Positions 23,476 to 32,708 are shown, numbered from the stretch's first letter. The stretch is DNA of 64,000 bases from Rhodanobacter sp. OK091 (GCF_900142825.1 NZ_FRCH01000001.1:434001-498000); one strand, 5' to 3'. Notes: generated by a model not told the origin, from the sequence alone. Program-made: numbers and translations.

Positions 23476-23589
23476 ACGGGTACCGAGGTAATCGCCGGCT
23501 GAACGGGCCGGCGCTCGTCGTCAACTGAGTGCGCGGTCCGTCGTTCTCCGTCCTGCATGCCGCGCCACGCGGCGATGAAGGAGAGCACC

Positions 23590-23913
23590 GTGAACCGATC
23601 ACTCAAGCTGGCCCTGCTCGCAGGACTCGGCCTTAGCTTCTTCGCGGGCGCGACCTACGCGCCGCCCGCCGCCGCACAGGTGTCGGTTGGCGTAGGCATC
23701 CGGGTCGGACCGCCGCCGCCGCGCTTCGAACGCGTACCGCCGCCGCGTGTCGGCTACGTCTGGGCTCCGGGTTACTGGCGCTGGGATGGCCGTCGCCACG
23801 TGTGGGCGGGCGGCTACTGGGTGCGCGCCCGTCCCGGCTATCGCTATCGCCCGGCTTACTGGGTGCACGGCCATCGCGGCTGGCGTTTCCATGAGGGCTA
23901 TTGGGGCCGCTGA
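23590..23913 (+). CDS. YXWXGXW repeat protein, exported (107 aa)
   Basis: A signal peptide ending in AQ is followed by a Pro-rich stretch and copies of the YXWXGXW motif: YVWAPGYWRWDGRRHVWAGG, then YWVRARPGYRYRPAYWVHGH and FHEGYWGR. These small Trp/Tyr-rich proteins are common in the envelope of proteobacteria; their function is not established. The GTG at 23590 is chosen because AAGGAGAG lies directly upstream; an in-frame ATG at 23575 overlaps that site. It is followed after 99 bp by a second protein of the same kind in the same direction. Confidence 0.85.
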   Translation: MNRSLKLALLAGLGLSFFAGATYAPPAAAQVSVGVGIRVGPPPPRFERVPPPRVGYVWAPGYWRWDGRRHVWAGGYWVRARPGYRYRPAYWVHGHRGWRFHEGYWGR

Positions 23914-24012
23914 ACGCGGCGGCCCATGAGTGATCGACGGCTGCCGCAGCGGCTTTTGCTCCGAGTGACATCAACAACGCAACTTCCCCATCAACCCGAT
24001 CCGGAATAGACC

Positions 24013-24372
24013 ATGTCCATTCGTCTTGTTGCCCTCGCTTCCCTCGTCGCCGCGACCGCCCTGGCCAGCGGCTGTGTGGTGGAAGAACCCGTCCACCGCC
24101 AGCGCCCGGTCGTCGTCGAGCGCCCCGTGGTGGAGCGCGAATATGTGGAAGTGGTCGCACCACGGCCACCGCCGCCGGTCGTTGTGGAACAGGTAGAGCC
24201 CCGGCCCGGCTACATCTGGGCGCGCAGCTACTGGCGCTGGAACGGCCGCGACTACGTGATGGAGCGCGGCCACTGGGAGCCCGAACGGCGCGGTTATCAC
24301 TACTCGCATCCGCATTGGGAACAGCGCGGCGATGGCTGGCACTGGCGCGCGGGCATCTGGATCGCCGGCTGA
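24013..24372 (+). CDS. YXWXGXW repeat lipoprotein (119 aa)
   Basis: The N-terminus MSIRLVALASLVAATALASGC is a lipoprotein signal with lipobox ASGC. The mature part starts with a Val/Arg/Pro-rich segment (VERPVVEREYVEVVAPRPPP), followed by YXWXGXW-type units: YIWARSYWRWNGRDYVMERG and HWEPERRGYHYSHPHW. It is a companion of the exported protein at 23590. Envelope location is predicted; function unknown. A strong hairpin follows at 24392. Confidence 0.85.
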   Translation: MSIRLVALASLVAATALASGCVVEEPVHRQRPVVVERPVVEREYVEVVAPRPPPPVVVEQVEPRPGYIWARSYWRWNGRDYVMERGHWEPERRGYHYSHPHWEQRGDGWHWRAGIWIAG

Positions 24373-24391
24373 AACAGTCCTGGTCGATACG

Positions 24392-24426
24392 CAAGCAAAC
24401 GCCCCGCCAGCCGGGGCGTTTGCTTG
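24392..24426. terminator. Bidirectional terminator between convergent genes
   Basis: A perfect 15-bp stem: CAAGCAAACGCCCCG (24392-24406) and CGGGGCGTTTGCTTG (24412-24426) with a 5-nt loop. It lies between the 3' ends of the YXWXGXW lipoprotein gene (plus) and the AraC regulator gene (minus). T-rich runs are short, but position and stem are convincing. Confidence 0.75.
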
Positions 24427-24444
24427 TGCGATGGTGCGCATGAC

Positions 24445-25185
24445 TCACAAGGAAGTTGCCCCGGACTCTCTCTTCTCGGCCTGCGCGGCGACCATGGCCC
24501 GATAGTCGCGGGGCGTCATGCCCACCGTCGCCTTGAACTGGCGGGCAAACGCACTCTGATCGGCAAAGCCGCAGGCCAGGCCGATAGCCGCCACGCTGTC
24601 TTCGCCCCGCAGCAGCCGCATGGCGGCCTCGATGCGCAACTTGGTCAGCACCTGCTGCGGGGTGAGCTGGAACACGCGGCGGAAATGCCGCTCCAGCTGC
24701 GCCACCGAGAGATCGGCCAGATCGGCCAAGGTCTGCACGCGCACGCTGTCCGCGTAATGCTCCTGCAGATGGGCGATGACACGGCGCAGGCGCACATAGG
24801 TCGGATGACGGCCGTCGGGCTGACCCAGGTCGCGCGATATGCCGACGACGCCGCCGACTTTTCCGCGTATCTCCAGCGGCCGCTTGCAGGTCAGGCACCA
24901 CCCGGGCGAGCGGTTGGAAAAGATGTGCACCTCGAGCTGGTTCTCGATCACCTCGCCCGCCAGTACCCGCTTATCCTGCGAAGCATAGGAACTGCTCAGC
25001 GCGGTCGGGAACAATTCCGTCACGCTGTGGCCGATCACTTCCTCGCGGCGCTTGAGCCCTAACCGGCGCACCAGGGTGAGATTGGCATGCGTATAGCGTC
25101 CGGCATGATCCTTCACGAAAAACACCACGTCCGGCAACGCATCGAACAACACTTGCAACTCGTCAGCTGAAATTTTCACGCCCAT
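24445..25185 (-). CDS. PAS-AraC regulator of the hydroxyproline operon (246 aa)
   Basis: An N-terminal PAS domain (about residues 1-120: LFDALPDVVFFVKDHAGRYT, LGLKRREEVIGHSVTELFP, then GVVGISRDLG) is joined to a C-terminal AraC/XylS DNA-binding domain with two helix-turn-helix units (VQTLADLADLSVAQLERHFR and IGLACGFADQSAFARQFKAT, ending GMTPRDYR). The gene diverges from the hydroxyproline epimerase gene 148 bp away, so it is the likely activator of that operon. Hydroxyproline operons elsewhere also have an AraC-family activator; PAS as the sensor is less usual and might read hydroxyproline or a redox signal. The start at 25185 has GGAGACG upstream; the frame is open to 25290. Confidence 0.88.
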   Translation of the reverse strand: MGVKISADELQVLFDALPDVVFFVKDHAGRYTHANLTLVRRLGLKRREEVIGHSVTELFPTALSSSYASQDKRVLAGEVIENQLEVHIFSNRSPGWCLTCKRPLEIRGKVGGVVGISRDLGQPDGRHPTYVRLRRVIAHLQEHYADSVRVQTLADLADLSVAQLERHFRRVFQLTPQQVLTKLRIEAAMRLLRGEDSVAAIGLACGFADQSAFARQFKATVGMTPRDYRAMVAAQAEKRESGATSL

Positions 25186-25333
25186 TTTTTCGTCTCCCAC
25201 GCAGCCGCCTACGTCCACCATCGCCAGTGTCCGAACGGCCCTCACGCACGGAAACGCCATTGTGCTGAATTCCGCATCCGCCGGCAGCAAGCATCCCTAG
25301 ACGCTTGGGCCGCCGCGAAGCGAACATGGATCC

Positions 25334-26275
25334 ATGGATACCATAGACGTCATCGATTCGCATACTGGCGGCGAGCCAACCCGCGTCGTCATCGCCGGCT
25401 TCCCCGATCTGGGCGGCGGCACGCTGGCCGATCAACGCCGGCATTTCCGCGACCGCTACGACCGATGGCGCAGCGCGATCGCCTGCGAACCGCGGGGGTC
25501 GAGCACCGTGGTGGGCGCTTTGCTGCTGCCGCCGCAGCACGAGGGCTCCTGCGCCGGGGCCATCTACTTCAACAACGTCGGCTATCTCGGCATGTGCGGG
25601 CACGGCACCATCGGCGTGATCCGCACGCTGGCCTATCTGGGCCGGATCGCGCCCGGCAAGCACCGGCTGGATACGCCGGTGGGTACGGTCGGCACGGAAC
25701 TGTTCGAGGACGGACGCATCGCCGTCGACAACGTGGAAAGTTATCGATATGCGGCAGATGTCCGCATCGACGTCCCCGGTTACGGCAACGTGCACGGCGA
25801 CGTCGCCTGGGGCGGCAACTGGTTCTTCATCACCAAGGACACGCCGCTGCCGCTGGAGATACGCCGGCAGCGCGAACTCACCCAGTACACCGAGGCGATC
25901 CGCCGCGCGCTGGAGGCGGCCGGCATCACCGGCGCCGACGGCGGCGAGATCGACCATATCGAAATCAACGCCGCCTCGCCCACGCCGGGCATGGATGGGC
26001 GCAACTTCGTGCTGTGTCCCGGGCTGGCCTATGACCGCTCGCCCTGCGGCACGGGCACCAGCGCCAAGCTGGCCTGTCTTGCTGCCGACGGCAAGCTTGC
26101 CGTGGGCGAGACGTGGCGACAGGAAAGCATCCTCGGCAGCGTGTTCGAAGGCTCTTACACGCCCGGAACACGCGGCGTGCTGCCGCGCATTACGGGCACG
26201 GCCCATGTGGTGGCCCAGGCCACCTTGCTGATCGACGAAGCCGATCCGTTCACCTGGGGCAGCGGCGCGGAATGA
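25334..26275 (+). CDS. lhpA: 4-hydroxyproline 2-epimerase (313 aa)
   Basis: Proline-racemase superfamily; converts trans-4-hydroxy-L-proline to cis-4-hydroxy-D-proline, the first step of the pathway. Both catalytic cysteines are present: Cys88 in MCGHGTIG and Cys238 in [10 protein letters not shown]. That pair separates racemases and epimerases from the related dehydratases, which have Thr or Ser at one position. The N-terminal [11 protein letters not shown] block and [18 protein letters not shown] are typical of the hydroxyproline epimerases. It is the first gene of a tightly packed operon; the next gene starts 20 bp downstream. The ribosome-binding site is weak, and a second out-of-phase ATG overlaps 8 bp upstream. 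Confidence 0.93.
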   Translation: MDTIDVIDSHTGGEPTRVVIAGFPDLGGGTLADQRRHFRDRYDRWRSAIACEPRGSSTVVGALLLPPQHEGSCAGAIYFNNVGYLGMCGHGTIGVIRTLAYLGRIAPGKHRLDTPVGTVGTELFEDGRIAVDNVESYRYAADVRIDVPGYGNVHGDVAWGGNWFFITKDTPLPLEIRRQRELTQYTEAIRRALEAAGITGADGGEIDHIEINAASPTPGMDGRNFVLCPGLAYDRSPCGTGTSAKLACLAADGKLAVGETWRQESILGSVFEGSYTPGTRGVLPRITGTAHVVAQATLLIDEADPFTWGSGAE

Positions 26276-26294
26276 GCCGGGAGCCCGCCAGGTC

Positions 26295-27401
26295 ATGAAT
26301 GCTGGCAGCTACGACTTGATCGTGGTCGGCGCCGGCATCGTCGGCGCGAGCTGTGCCGACGCGGCCGCGGCCGAAGGGCTGCGCGTGGCGATCGTGGAGC
26401 CCGGCCCGATCGGCGGCGGCGCCACGGCCGCCGCGATGGGGCACCTGGTGGCGATGGACGACGATCCGGCCGAACTGGCGCTGGCCCGCTACTCGCTGCG
26501 CCAGTGGGAAGGCTTTGCCGACCTGCCCGAAGCCGAATTCAGCCGCTGCGGCACCTTGTGGGTGGCGCGTGGCGAGACCGAGGGCGCCGCCATCGCCACG
26601 CGGATGGCCCGCCTGGCCGCCGGCGGTGTCGAGGCGCATGCGATCGATGCGCAGAACCTGTACGAACTGGAGCCTGCGCTGGCGCCCGGCATGTACGGCG
26701 GCATGCTGGTGCCGCACGAAGCGGTGGTCTATCCGCCCCGGGTGGCACGTTATCTGGTGCAGCGTGCGCAGACGCGCCACGCGCGGCTGTACGCCGGCCG
26801 GTCCGTGCAGCGGCTGACACATGGCGGCGTGATGCTGGATGACGGCACGCCACTCCACGGGCCGACACTGCTCGCCACCGGCTGCGCGCTGCCCGAGTTA
26901 TTGCCGCAATTGCCGCTGCGGCCACGCCGGGGACATCTGGTCATCACCGATCGCTATCCCGGCCTGCTGCGCCATCAACTGCTGGAACTGGGTTATGCCG
27001 ACAGCGCCCACGGCGACGCCGACAGCAGCGTCGCGTTCAATGTGCAGCCGCGGCCGACCGGACAGATCCTGATCGGCTCCTCGCGCGAATTCGGCGCCAC
27101 CGATACGGCCGTGTCGCCGGCGATGGTGCAGCGCATGCTCGAGCGCGCCTTCAGTTTCATGCCGGTCCTGCGCGGCCTGCAGGCGCTGCGCATCTGGACC
27201 GGTTTCCGCCCGACCACACCCGACGGCCTGCCTTATCTCGGCGCCGTGCCGGGGCGGACCGACGTGTGGGTCGCCGCCGGCCACGAAGGGCTGGGTGTCA
27301 CCACGGCACTGGGTAGCGCGCAACTGCTGCTGGATCTGCTGCTGGGCCGCACACCCGCGATCGACCCGGCACCGTATGCGCCGGCAAGGATGTCCGCATG
27401 A
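26295..27401 (+). CDS. D-hydroxyproline dehydrogenase, FAD subunit (DAO family, 368 aa)
   Basis: An FAD-dependent amine oxidoreductase related to DadA and D-amino-acid oxidases. The Rossmann motif is YDLIVVGAGIVGASCADAAA (GxGxxG at about 12-17), with GGGATAAAMGHLV close behind, and the C-terminal FAD-binding block is WTGFRPTTPDGLPYLGAVPG, then VAAGHEGLGVTTALGSAQLL. With the two following genes it should form the multi-subunit dehydrogenase that oxidises cis-4-hydroxy-D-proline to 1-pyrroline-4-hydroxy-2-carboxylate and passes electrons to the respiratory chain. The assignment rests on the family and on position between the epimerase and the deaminase genes. Confidence 0.88.
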   Translation: MNAGSYDLIVVGAGIVGASCADAAAAEGLRVAIVEPGPIGGGATAAAMGHLVAMDDDPAELALARYSLRQWEGFADLPEAEFSRCGTLWVARGETEGAAIATRMARLAAGGVEAHAIDAQNLYELEPALAPGMYGGMLVPHEAVVYPPRVARYLVQRAQTRHARLYAGRSVQRLTHGGVMLDDGTPLHGPTLLATGCALPELLPQLPLRPRRGHLVITDRYPGLLRHQLLELGYADSAHGDADSSVAFNVQPRPTGQILIGSSREFGATDTAVSPAMVQRMLERAFSFMPVLRGLQALRIWTGFRPTTPDGLPYLGAVPGRTDVWVAAGHEGLGVTTALGSAQLLLDLLLGRTPAIDPAPYAPARMSA

Positions 27402-27643
27402 GCACCCCGATCCGCGTCACGGTGAACGGCCAGCCGGTCGAGGTACCGGCCGGCAGCAGCGTGGCAGCTGCGGTGGCGCGGGTCGCTGCGCATTCGCGCC
27501 GGTCGGTGCGCGGCGAGCCGCGTGCTCCGTTGTGCGGCATGGGCGTGTGTTTCGAATGCCGCGTGCAGGTCGATGGCGTCGCCCACGTGCGCTCGTGCAT
27601 GACGCCGGTCAGCGAAGGCATGCAGGTGCGAACCGATGACTGA
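27398..27643 (+). CDS. (2Fe-2S)-binding small subunit of D-hydroxyproline dehydrogenase (81 aa)
   Basis: A small ferredoxin-like protein with the cluster ligands Cys46, Cys51 and Cys54 (LCGMGVCFECRVQVDG) and Cys67 (RSCMTPV). It matches the small subunits of multi-component hydroxyproline/opine dehydrogenases. ATGA overlap with the preceding gene and an 8-bp overlap with the next show translational coupling, fitting a fixed ratio of subunits. It should carry electrons between the two flavoprotein subunits. It is cytoplasmic or membrane-peripheral, with no signal peptide. Confidence 0.9.
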   Translation: MSTPIRVTVNGQPVEVPAGSSVAAAVARVAAHSRRSVRGEPRAPLCGMGVCFECRVQVDGVAHVRSCMTPVSEGMQVRTDD

Positions 27644-28943
27644 GCCGATGACCGAGCATTACGACGTGCTGGTCGTAGGCGCCGGGCCGGCCGGGCTGGC
27701 GGCGGCACAGGCGGCCGCCATGCACGGCGCGCGGGTCGGCCTGCTCGACGCCCAGGCGCAAGCGGGTGGCCAGGTATGGCGGCACGACGTGCGGCGCGCG
27801 GCACCTCGCGCGGCACGCCGGGCGTTCGCGTCGCTGGAAAACGTAGACGTTCTCGCCCGGCACAGCGTGGTCGCCGCGGCATCGCACAGCTTGCTGGTCG
27901 AAACACCGGATGGCGCCAGACAACTCCGCTACGGCTCGCTGGTGCTGGCCACCGGCGCACGCGAACTGCTGCTGCCGTTTCCCGGCTGGACCCTGCCCGG
28001 CGTCACCGGTGCCGGCGGCTTGCAGGCGCTGACCAAGCAAGGCTGGCCGATCGCGGACAAGCGTGTGGTGGTCGCCGGCAGCGGCCCGCTGCTGCTCGCC
28101 GCCGCCGCGACCTTGCGTGCGCATGGCACGCATGTGCTCGGCATCTACGAACAGGCGCCGGCGTCCGCGGTCCATGCCTTCGCGTGGCGGCTGCGGCACT
28201 GGCCGGCGCGCGCCGTGCAGGCGGTCGGCCTGCGCGCGCGGCTGGCCGGCGTGCCTTATCGCTGCGGCACGTTCGTACGCGCCGCCCATGGCGAACCGGC
28301 ACTGAGCTCCATCGAGGTGGAAGGTCCGCACGGCGTGCGGCGGATCGAATGCGATCAGCTCGCGATCGGCTATGGACTGGTACCGAATGTCGAACTGGCC
28401 GGCCTGCTCGGCTGCGAACTCGAGCATGCCGGCGCGCATCCCCACGTGCGCGTCGACTCGCTGCTGCGCACCAGCGTCCCTGGTGTCCATGCCGCCGGTG
28501 AGCTTTGCGGCATCGGCGGCCTTGCCGCTGCGCGCATCGAGGGCAGCATCGCCGGCCACGCCGCCGCCGGCGCCTACGGCAACGCCGCGGCCTTGCTGCC
28601 GCAACGCACTCGTGAGCGCCGCTTCGCCGCGTTGCTGTCGCAGCACTTCGCGCTGGCCCCGCGTCTGCATGCACTGGCGACGCCACAGACCCTGATCTGC
28701 CGCTGCGAGGACGTGACGCTCGCGGCGCTCGACGGCTTCAGCAACGCCCGCGACGCCAGGCTGGCGACGCGCTGCGGCATGGGCGCCTGCCAGGGCCGCA
28801 TCTGCGGCAGCGCGCTGGCCGAGCTCGGCCGCTTCCCGCGCAGCGGCAGCCGCCCACCCCTGTTCCCCGCACGGCTGGCCACGCTGGCCGTGGCCGAAGC
28901 GGAATCTTTTCTTCCTAACGACTATCGAGGCAACCGAACATGA
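27636..28943 (+). CDS. D-hydroxyproline dehydrogenase, second FAD/NAD-binding subunit (435 aa)
   Basis: A pyridine-nucleotide-disulphide-type flavoprotein resembling the alpha subunits of opine and hydroxyproline dehydrogenases. It shows VVGAGPAGLAAAQAAAMHGA (FAD Rossmann), GGQVWR, a second nucleotide fold VVVAGSGPLLLAAAATLRAH, and GVHAAGELCGIGGLAAA near the C-terminal FAD contact. The C-terminal domain has the cysteine pattern of a BFD-like cluster-binding region: LICRCEDVTLAAL then CGMGACQGRICG. It overlaps the ferredoxin-like gene by 8 bp and the deaminase gene by 4 bp. It probably completes the three-subunit dehydrogenase. Confidence 0.88.
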   Translation: MTEPMTEHYDVLVVGAGPAGLAAAQAAAMHGARVGLLDAQAQAGGQVWRHDVRRAAPRAARRAFASLENVDVLARHSVVAAASHSLLVETPDGARQLRYGSLVLATGARELLLPFPGWTLPGVTGAGGLQALTKQGWPIADKRVVVAGSGPLLLAAAATLRAHGTHVLGIYEQAPASAVHAFAWRLRHWPARAVQAVGLRARLAGVPYRCGTFVRAAHGEPALSSIEVEGPHGVRRIECDQLAIGYGLVPNVELAGLLGCELEHAGAHPHVRVDSLLRTSVPGVHAAGELCGIGGLAAARIEGSIAGHAAAGAYGNAAALLPQRTRERRFAALLSQHFALAPRLHALATPQTLICRCEDVTLAALDGFSNARDARLATRCGMGACQGRICGSALAELGRFPRSGSRPPLFPARLATLAVAEAESFLPNDYRGNRT

Positions 28944-29845
28944 GCAACTCATCTCTCTGGCATGGCGTCATTCCCGCCATCACTACGCCGTTCACCGCCG
29001 ATGACCAGGTCGACCACGCCTTTCTCGCCAGCCACGCGAACCAACTGATCGACGCCGGCTGCCGAGGCATCGTGCCGCTGGGTTCGCTGGGCGAAGCGGC
29101 CACGCTGAGTTTCGAGGAGAAGCTGGCGATCCTGCGCACGCTGGTGCACGCGCTGAAGGGTCGCGCGCCGGTGATCCCCGGCATCGCCGCGCTGTCCACC
29201 GACGAGGCCGTGCGCCTGGCGCGCGAAGCGAAGACCATCGGCTGCGGCGGCTTGATGGTGCTGCCGCCGTATGTGTATTCCACCGACTGGCGCGAAATGG
29301 GCGCGCATGTGCGCGCAGTGATCGCCGCCACCGACTTGCCGTGCATGCTCTACAACAATCCGGTGGCCTACAAGACCGATTTCTCGCCGGCGCAGATCGC
29401 CGAACTCGCCCACGAATTCCCGCAGGTGCAGGCGGTGAAGGAATCCTCCGGCGATGTGCGCCGCTTCGCCGGCATCCGTGCGCTGCTGGGCGATCGCGTG
29501 CAGTTGCTGGTCGGCATGGACGACGCCATCGTCGAAGGCGTGAGCATGGGCGCGGTGGGCTGGATCGCCGGCCTGGTCAATGCGTATCCGAAGGAATCGG
29601 TGAAGCTGTTCGAGCTGGCCCGCGACGGCGGCCCGAAGGCAGCCGAGTCGCTGTACGCCTGGTTTCTGCCGCTGCTGCGGCTGGACACGGTGCCGACCTT
29701 CGTGCAGCTGATCAAGCTGGTGCAGGCGAAGGTCGGGATGGGCAGCGAGCAGGTGCGTGCACCGCGCCTGCCGGTGGCCGGCGCCGAGCGCGAGGCCGCG
29801 CTCAAGGTGATCGACCACGCCATCGCCACCCGCCCGGAGCTTTGA
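28940..29845 (+). CDS. lhpC: 1-pyrroline-4-hydroxy-2-carboxylate deaminase (DHDPS family, 301 aa)
   Basis: A class I aldolase-fold enzyme of the dihydrodipicolinate synthase family. It shows VPLGSLGEAATLSFEEK, YNNPVAYKTDF with the catalytic Tyr138, and VQAVKESSGDVRR with the Schiff-base Lys167. In this context it should convert 1-pyrroline-4-hydroxy-2-carboxylate to 2-oxoglutarate semialdehyde and ammonia, since it lies between the D-hydroxyproline dehydrogenase subunits and the semialdehyde dehydrogenase. It starts in a 4-bp ATGA overlap and is followed 3 bp later by the next gene. Length is normal for the family. Confidence 0.9.
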   Translation: MSNSSLWHGVIPAITTPFTADDQVDHAFLASHANQLIDAGCRGIVPLGSLGEAATLSFEEKLAILRTLVHALKGRAPVIPGIAALSTDEAVRLAREAKTIGCGGLMVLPPYVYSTDWREMGAHVRAVIAATDLPCMLYNNPVAYKTDFSPAQIAELAHEFPQVQAVKESSGDVRRFAGIRALLGDRVQLLVGMDDAIVEGVSMGAVGWIAGLVNAYPKESVKLFELARDGGPKAAESLYAWFLPLLRLDTVPTFVQLIKLVQAKVGMGSEQVRAPRLPVAGAEREAALKVIDHAIATRPEL

Positions 29846-29848
29846 GCC

Positions 29849-31444
29849 ATGGCCGCGCTCGAACCCCTGCTCATCGACGGCAGCTGGCGTGCACCGAAAG
29901 ATGCGCAGGGGAGTTTCCAGGCTGAGGATCCGACTCGCGCCACGCCGATCGGGCCGCATTTTCCGATCAGCGGGCCGGACGATATCGAGGCAGCCTTGCG
30001 TGCTGCCGCGGCCGTCGCCGCCGAGCTGGCCGCCGCTCCTGCCGAGCGCATCGCCGATTTTCTCGATGCCTACGCCGACGCCATCGACGCCGACGCCGAC
30101 ACCTTGGTGGCGCTGGCACACGCAGAGACCGCCCTGCCCGCCGAGCCGCGGCTGCGCACGGTGGAACTGCCGCGGACCAGCGGCCAGTTGCGCCAGGCGG
30201 CCAAAGCCGTGCGCAGCTACGGCTGGACCGCGCCCACCATCGATACCCGGCTCGGCCTGCGCGCGCATCGTGCTCCGCTGGCCAAGCCGGTGATGGTGTT
30301 CGGTCCGAACAATTTTCCGTTCGCCTTCAACGCGATCGCCGGCAGCGATTTCGCTTCCGCGATCGCCGCGCGCAATCCGGTCATCGCCAAGGCGCACCCG
30401 TCGCATCCGGCCACCAGCCAGCGGCTGGCGCAACTGGCGCACGGCGCGCTGGGCAAGGCCGGCCTGCCGGCCGCTGCCGTGCAACTGCTTTATCACTTCG
30501 ACAATGCGCTGGGCCTGAAGCTGGCCGGCGACACGCGGCTGGGTGCGATCGGTTTCACCGGCAGCCGTGCCGGCGGCCTCGCGTTGAAGGCTGCCGCGGA
30601 CAAGGCCGGCGTGCCGATCTACGTCGAGATGTCCAGCGTCAATCCGGTGTTCCTGCTGCCCGGCGCACTGGCCGAACGCGGCGACGCGCTGGCGCAGGAG
30701 TTCTTTGCCTCCTGCACGATGGGCAGCGGCCAGTTCTGCACCAACCCCGGCATCGCGATCGTGCCCGAAGGGATGCACGGCGATGCCTTCGTCGTTGCGG
30801 CGATGGAGCATTTCGCGGGCGCTACGCCGAAGGTGCTGTTCTCGCGCGGCGTGCAGGACAGCCTGGTACGCGCGGTCACTGTCTTGCGCGATGCGGGCGC
30901 CAAGGTTCTCGCCGGCGGCGCGGTGGGCGACGGCGAAGGTTATCGCCATCAGCCCACCTTGCTCACCGTCGACGCCGGGGCCTTCCTCGCCCGGCCCGAT
31001 GCGCTGCAGACCGAGGCGTTCGGTCCGACCAGCCTGCTGGTGCGGGTCGCCGATGCCGACGACATGGCCCGCGTGGCGGGCGCTTTCGAGGGCAACCTCA
31101 CCGGCACGCTGTACCGCGCCGCCGACGGCAGCGACGATGCGGCGTGGTCGTCGGTGGCCGCCGTGCTGCGCACCAAGGTGGGCCGGCTGATCGCCAACAA
31201 GATGCCGACCGGCGTGGCGGTGAGCCCGGCCATGAACCACGGCGGCCCCTACCCGAGCACCGGCCACCCCGGCTTTACCGCGGTCGGCATGCCTGCAGCG
31301 ATTCATCGCTTTACTGCCCTGCACAGCTACGACGGCGTGCCCGAGGCGCTGCTGCCGGTCGAATTGCGCGATCGCAATCCCGGCGGCGTGCAGCGGCTGG
31401 TCGACGATCGCTGGAGCGAAGGCGACATCGGCGGCAGTCCATGA
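29849..31444 (+). CDS. 2-oxoglutarate semialdehyde dehydrogenase (aldehyde dehydrogenase, 531 aa)
   Basis: An NAD(P)-dependent aldehyde dehydrogenase that should oxidise 2-oxoglutarate semialdehyde to 2-oxoglutarate, the last step of hydroxyproline breakdown. Visible features are VFGPNNFPFAFN, the nucleotide loop GFTGSRAGG, the general base Glu260 (VEMSSVNPVF) and the nucleophile Cys297 (GSGQFCTNPG). The form resembles the NADP-dependent alpha-ketoglutaric semialdehyde dehydrogenase group (about 525 aa) rather than short ALDHs. It sits inside the operon; its stop overlaps the start of the M24 peptidase gene (ATGA). Confidence 0.92.
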   Translation: MAALEPLLIDGSWRAPKDAQGSFQAEDPTRATPIGPHFPISGPDDIEAALRAAAAVAAELAAAPAERIADFLDAYADAIDADADTLVALAHAETALPAEPRLRTVELPRTSGQLRQAAKAVRSYGWTAPTIDTRLGLRAHRAPLAKPVMVFGPNNFPFAFNAIAGSDFASAIAARNPVIAKAHPSHPATSQRLAQLAHGALGKAGLPAAAVQLLYHFDNALGLKLAGDTRLGAIGFTGSRAGGLALKAAADKAGVPIYVEMSSVNPVFLLPGALAERGDALAQEFFASCTMGSGQFCTNPGIAIVPEGMHGDAFVVAAMEHFAGATPKVLFSRGVQDSLVRAVTVLRDAGAKVLAGGAVGDGEGYRHQPTLLTVDAGAFLARPDALQTEAFGPTSLLVRVADADDMARVAGAFEGNLTGTLYRAADGSDDAAWSSVAAVLRTKVGRLIANKMPTGVAVSPAMNHGGPYPSTGHPGFTAVGMPAAIHRFTALHSYDGVPEALLPVELRDRNPGGVQRLVDDRWSEGDIGGSP

Positions 31445-32676
31445 GCAAGGCGCCCATGAACCACGCTTCGTCGCCGCATGCCCAGATCGGTGGCCTCAGC
31501 CTCGCCCAGGCACAGGCCGCGCTGAAACCGTGGACGCAACGTGCCGCGCCGATCGGCGGCGCGGAATACCAGCAGCGCCTGGAACACGCGCGTCGGCTGA
31601 TGCGCGCGCGCGGCGACGAGGCCTTGCTGATCACCGCGGGCAGTTCGCTGCGCTATTTCACCGGCATTTCCTGGGGCGCCAGCGAGCGCCTGGTCGCGAT
31701 GCTGCTGACCTTGCGCGGCGATCCGGTCGTGCTGTGCCCCGCCTTCGAGGAGGGCTCGCTGGCCCATGAATTGAAGATCCCGGTGCAGGCTTGGTTCTGG
31801 GAAGAACACGAGAATCCGCACGCGCTGGTCGCGGATCTGCTGCGCGAGCACGGCATCCGCCGGATGGCGCTGGATCCGGCCGCACCGTTCCTGGTGCATG
31901 AGCGGCTGCGCACGGCGGCGGAGCATTGCAGCATCGTCGACGCCAGCGCCATCGTCGACGGCTGCCGCATGTGCAAGTCGCCGGCCGAACTGGCCTTGAT
32001 GCAGCAAGCCACCGCGATGACCTTGCACGCGCAGCAGCTGGCCGCCGGCCTGCTGCACGAAGGCATCGCCACCGGCGAGGTGAAGCGTTTCATCGACCAG
32101 GCGCATCGCGCGCTGGGCGCGGACGGCGGCTCGACCTTCTGCATCGTGCAGTTCGGCCACGCCACCGCCTACCCGCACGGGATTCCCGGCGAGCAGGCCC
32201 TGCAGCCAAACGAGCTGGTGCTGATCGACACCGGCTGCAGCGTCGGCGGCTATCAGTCGGACATCACCCGCAGCTATATCTTCGGCACACCGAGCGCGGA
32301 TCAGGCACGCATCTGGGCACTGGAACGCGCCGCGCAGCAAGCCGCCTTCGACGCGGTGCGTCCAGGCGTGCACTGCGCCGAGGTGGATGCGGCGGCCCGC
32401 CGCGTACTCGAGGCCGGCGGACTGGGGCCGGACTACCGCCTGCCCGGCCTGCCGCACCGCACCGGTCACGGCTGCGGCTTGAGCATCCATGAAACGCCTT
32501 ATCTGGTGCGCGGCGACGAGACGCCGCTGGCGCCCGGCATGTGCTGCAGCGATGAGCCGATGATCGTGGTGCCCGGGCGTTTCGGCATTCGTCTCGAAGA
32601 CCACTTCCACGTTACCGAAGATGGCGCGGCGTGGTTCACGCAGCCGTCGCCCGCCATCGACCAGCCCTTCGCCTAG
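31441..32676 (+). CDS. M24 family aminopeptidase, Xaa-Pro/prolidase-like (411 aa)
   Basis: A creatinase-fold metallopeptidase. The metal ligands can be followed: Asp in VLIDTGCSVGG, Asp in SDITRSY, His in RTGHGCGLSIHE, Glu in CSDEPMIV and Glu in IRLEDHFHV. The N-terminal domain (about 1-165) is the usual non-catalytic creatinase domain (LRYFTGISWGASERLVAMLL). Such enzymes cleave dipeptides or peptides at proline, so within a hydroxyproline operon it probably frees proline and hydroxyproline from imported peptides. No signal peptide; cytoplasmic. Start overlaps the previous stop, with an alternative start five codons later. Confidence 0.88.
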   Translation: MSKAPMNHASSPHAQIGGLSLAQAQAALKPWTQRAAPIGGAEYQQRLEHARRLMRARGDEALLITAGSSLRYFTGISWGASERLVAMLLTLRGDPVVLCPAFEEGSLAHELKIPVQAWFWEEHENPHALVADLLREHGIRRMALDPAAPFLVHERLRTAAEHCSIVDASAIVDGCRMCKSPAELALMQQATAMTLHAQQLAAGLLHEGIATGEVKRFIDQAHRALGADGGSTFCIVQFGHATAYPHGIPGEQALQPNELVLIDTGCSVGGYQSDITRSYIFGTPSADQARIWALERAAQQAAFDAVRPGVHCAEVDAAARRVLEAGGLGPDYRLPGLPHRTGHGCGLSIHETPYLVRGDETPLAPGMCCSDEPMIVVPGRFGIRLEDHFHVTEDGAAWFTQPSPAIDQPFA

Positions 32677-32708
32677 TTGCCGTATTGCCATGCTGCCGGA
32701 GTAGCGCC

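Noticed and set aside
28949..31324. Open frame of 791 codons antisense to the hydroxyproline genes
   Set aside because: It spans two well-defined enzyme genes in the opposite direction and has shadow-like His/Arg/Gln-rich composition.
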